The notes under the pieces: model-generated
The model's input: the letters and a program-made list of their open reading frames with translations, nothing else
Databases searched by the model: none
What the model was told of the DNA's origin: nothing
Shown here: piece after piece, positions 63,258 through 64,000 of the stretch
Layout: the number at the start of each line of letters is the position of its first letter
Position numbering within the stretch: the first letter of the stretch is position 1
Source of the DNA: JADKAV01 sp963818505
GTDB taxonomy: Bacteria > Actinomycetota > Actinomycetes > S36-B12 > UBA10799
Assembly: GCA_963818505.1 (NCBI GenBank)
Contig: CAWFSJ010000005.1
Location: 434,001 to 498,000, forward strand
DNA: 64,000 nucleotides
Direction: 5' to 3'
Program-made: the position numbers and the translations under genes

Positions 63258-63845
63258 TCACCCCCCTGCCACCGCCTCCATCCCCACCAACAAGGCATCC
63301 AGCATCGCCTGGAACGCCTCACCCGGGTCCTCGGCGAAACCGATCCCGAGCAGTTCCAGACTCACCGCACCGTGCAGCGCCGACCAGATCTGCTGGGCGA
63401 CCTCACTGTCCGAACCAACCCCGAGCGGGCGCAGGGACCGCGCCGCCGCCACGTTGCCCACCAACTGCTCGAACGAGGCGAAGGCCTCCAGCATCCCTTG
63501 TTCGCCGGGCTCCACCTCGTGCATCCGCTCGAACATCAGCCGGTAGTGCTCAGGGTGGGCGATCGCGAACTCCCGGTAGTTGACACAGCCGGCCCGCAGC
63601 CGCGCCACAGCGTCCGGCCCGTTGGCCGAGGCGACCATTGCTTGCAACTGCTGGAAGCCGCGGATGAACAGCGCCTCCAACAGCCCCTGCTTGCCATCGA
63701 AGCGGTTGTAGACGCCCATCGGCGCGACCCCCGCGGACGTGGCCACCTTCCGCACTGTGATGGCGTCCGGTCCCTCGTCGCTGAGGATCTGCTCGGCAGC
63801 GCGCAGCAGACCCTCTTCCACATCCCGGCTTGGCGTTCTTCCCAT
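63258..63845 (-). CDS. TetR-family transcriptional regulator
   Basis: 195 residues. The N-terminal helix-turn-helix (GLLRAAEQILSDEGPDAITVRKVATSAGVAPMGVYNRFDGKQG, split over residues 12-54) is typical TetR. The C-terminal ligand-binding helices (YREFAIAHPEHYRLMFER) resemble the WHG-type TetR C-domain. It diverges from an MFS exporter, with a clear inverted repeat between the two starts. It should repress the exporter until a substrate binds. Confidence 0.93.
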   Translation of the reverse strand: MGRTPSRDVEEGLLRAAEQILSDEGPDAITVRKVATSAGVAPMGVYNRFDGKQGLLEALFIRGFQQLQAMVASANGPDAVARLRAGCVNYREFAIAHPEHYRLMFERMHEVEPGEQGMLEAFASFEQLVGNVAAARSLRPLGVGSDSEVAQQIWSALHGAVSLELLGIGFAEDPGEAFQAMLDALLVGMEAVAGG

Positions 63846-63850
63846 ATCTG

Positions 63851-63886
63851 TAGTATAACGTTCTACATATCTAGAACGTTGTTCTA
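63851..63886. promoter_or_regulatory. Probable TetR operator
   Basis: TAGTATAACGTTCTA (63851-63865) and TAGAACGTTGTTCTA (63872-63886) form an inverted repeat with a 6-base spacer, matching at 13 of 15 positions. Each arm also holds a near-palindromic TAGAACGTTCTA core. It lies 5 bases from the TetR start and 16 from the exporter ATG, so binding would cover both promoters. Confidence 0.8.
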
Positions 63887-63902
63887 CAGAAGGGAAACGA
63901 AC

Positions 63903-64000
63903 ATGTCGGTCTTGACGCAGGTGCCAACAGGGGAACGCACGAAGGGTCGGTGGTGGATCCTCGCGGTGCTGTGCCTGAGCCTGTTCATGGTGGTTGTCGA
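63903..64000 (+). CDS. MFS transporter, N-terminal fragment at window edge
   Basis: The frame starts at ATG 63903 (AAGGGAAA upstream) and runs off the right edge. The 32 visible residues include GRWWILAVLCLSLFMVVVD, the first membrane helix of DHA2-type (14-helix) drug exporters. The divergent TetR gene and operator support a drug or metabolite efflux role. The rest is not in the window. Confidence 0.75.
   Translation, partial: MSVLTQVPTGERTKGRWWILAVLCLSLFMVVV

Overview
The window is GC-rich, densely coded DNA with many GTG starts and 1-4 bp gene overlaps. Its gene families (a bifunctional-type dCTP deaminase, an LCP wall-polymer ligase, EtfD-like and CopD/CtaG membrane proteins, Emb-like arabinosyltransferases) point to a high-GC actinobacterium (Actinomycetota). 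I cannot name the genus. Emb-like proteins suggest a lineage that puts arabinose-containing polymers in its envelope. No rRNA, tRNA, CRISPR array, insertion sequence or phage gene was recognised.

Layout. 0-0.76 kb: a lipid-kinase-family gene cut by the left edge. 1-10.5 kb: a polyamine/GABA catabolic cluster that can be read as putrescine -> 4-aminobutyraldehyde -> GABA -> succinate semialdehyde -> succinate, with a saccharopine-dehydrogenase-like enzyme, an amino-acid permease and an Lrp/AsnC regulator. 10.5-30.2 kb: housekeeping and signalling: two GGDEF/EAL proteins, a copper/cytochrome-oxidase assembly operon (CopC, CopD-CtaG), PPK2, an acyltransferase, an EtfD-like quinone reductase, sulfate activation (CysD, CysNC), dCTP deaminase, and a DUF2786/metallohydrolase pair. 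30.2-38.4 kb: a repeat-rich spacer, a GH76-like enzyme, a crotonase, an LCP protein, an aldo/keto reductase, a hydrolase lipoprotein, and a secreted PepSY-like repeat protein followed by a two-component system.

38.4-47.8 kb is the most unusual part. It is a run of minus-strand genes of little-known function, and from 41.7 kb on they are separated one by one by copies of a 47-bp imperfect palindrome (four full copies and one half copy). The half copy sits exactly where the neighbouring gene has lost its 5' end. 48-51.8 kb: agmatinase, a TauE/SafE permease, a VapC-like PIN toxin with a small partner, and a DUF2804 protein. 51.8-63.1 kb: an envelope-glycan locus with two NAD-dependent epimerases, a glycosyltransferase-2/PaaK-like fusion, a 1503-residue double GT-C protein whose C-terminal half is Emb-like, and a convergent stand-alone Emb-like paralog. 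63.3 kb to the right edge: a TetR regulator, its probable operator and the start of an MFS exporter.

Many genes carry single-base frameshifts, concentrated in two patches (about 3.3-7.4 kb and 38.4-41.1 kb) with isolated ones near 50.56 and 53.2 kb. The translated pieces stay well conserved across the breaks, so consensus errors are the simplest explanation, but real decay cannot be excluded from sequence alone.
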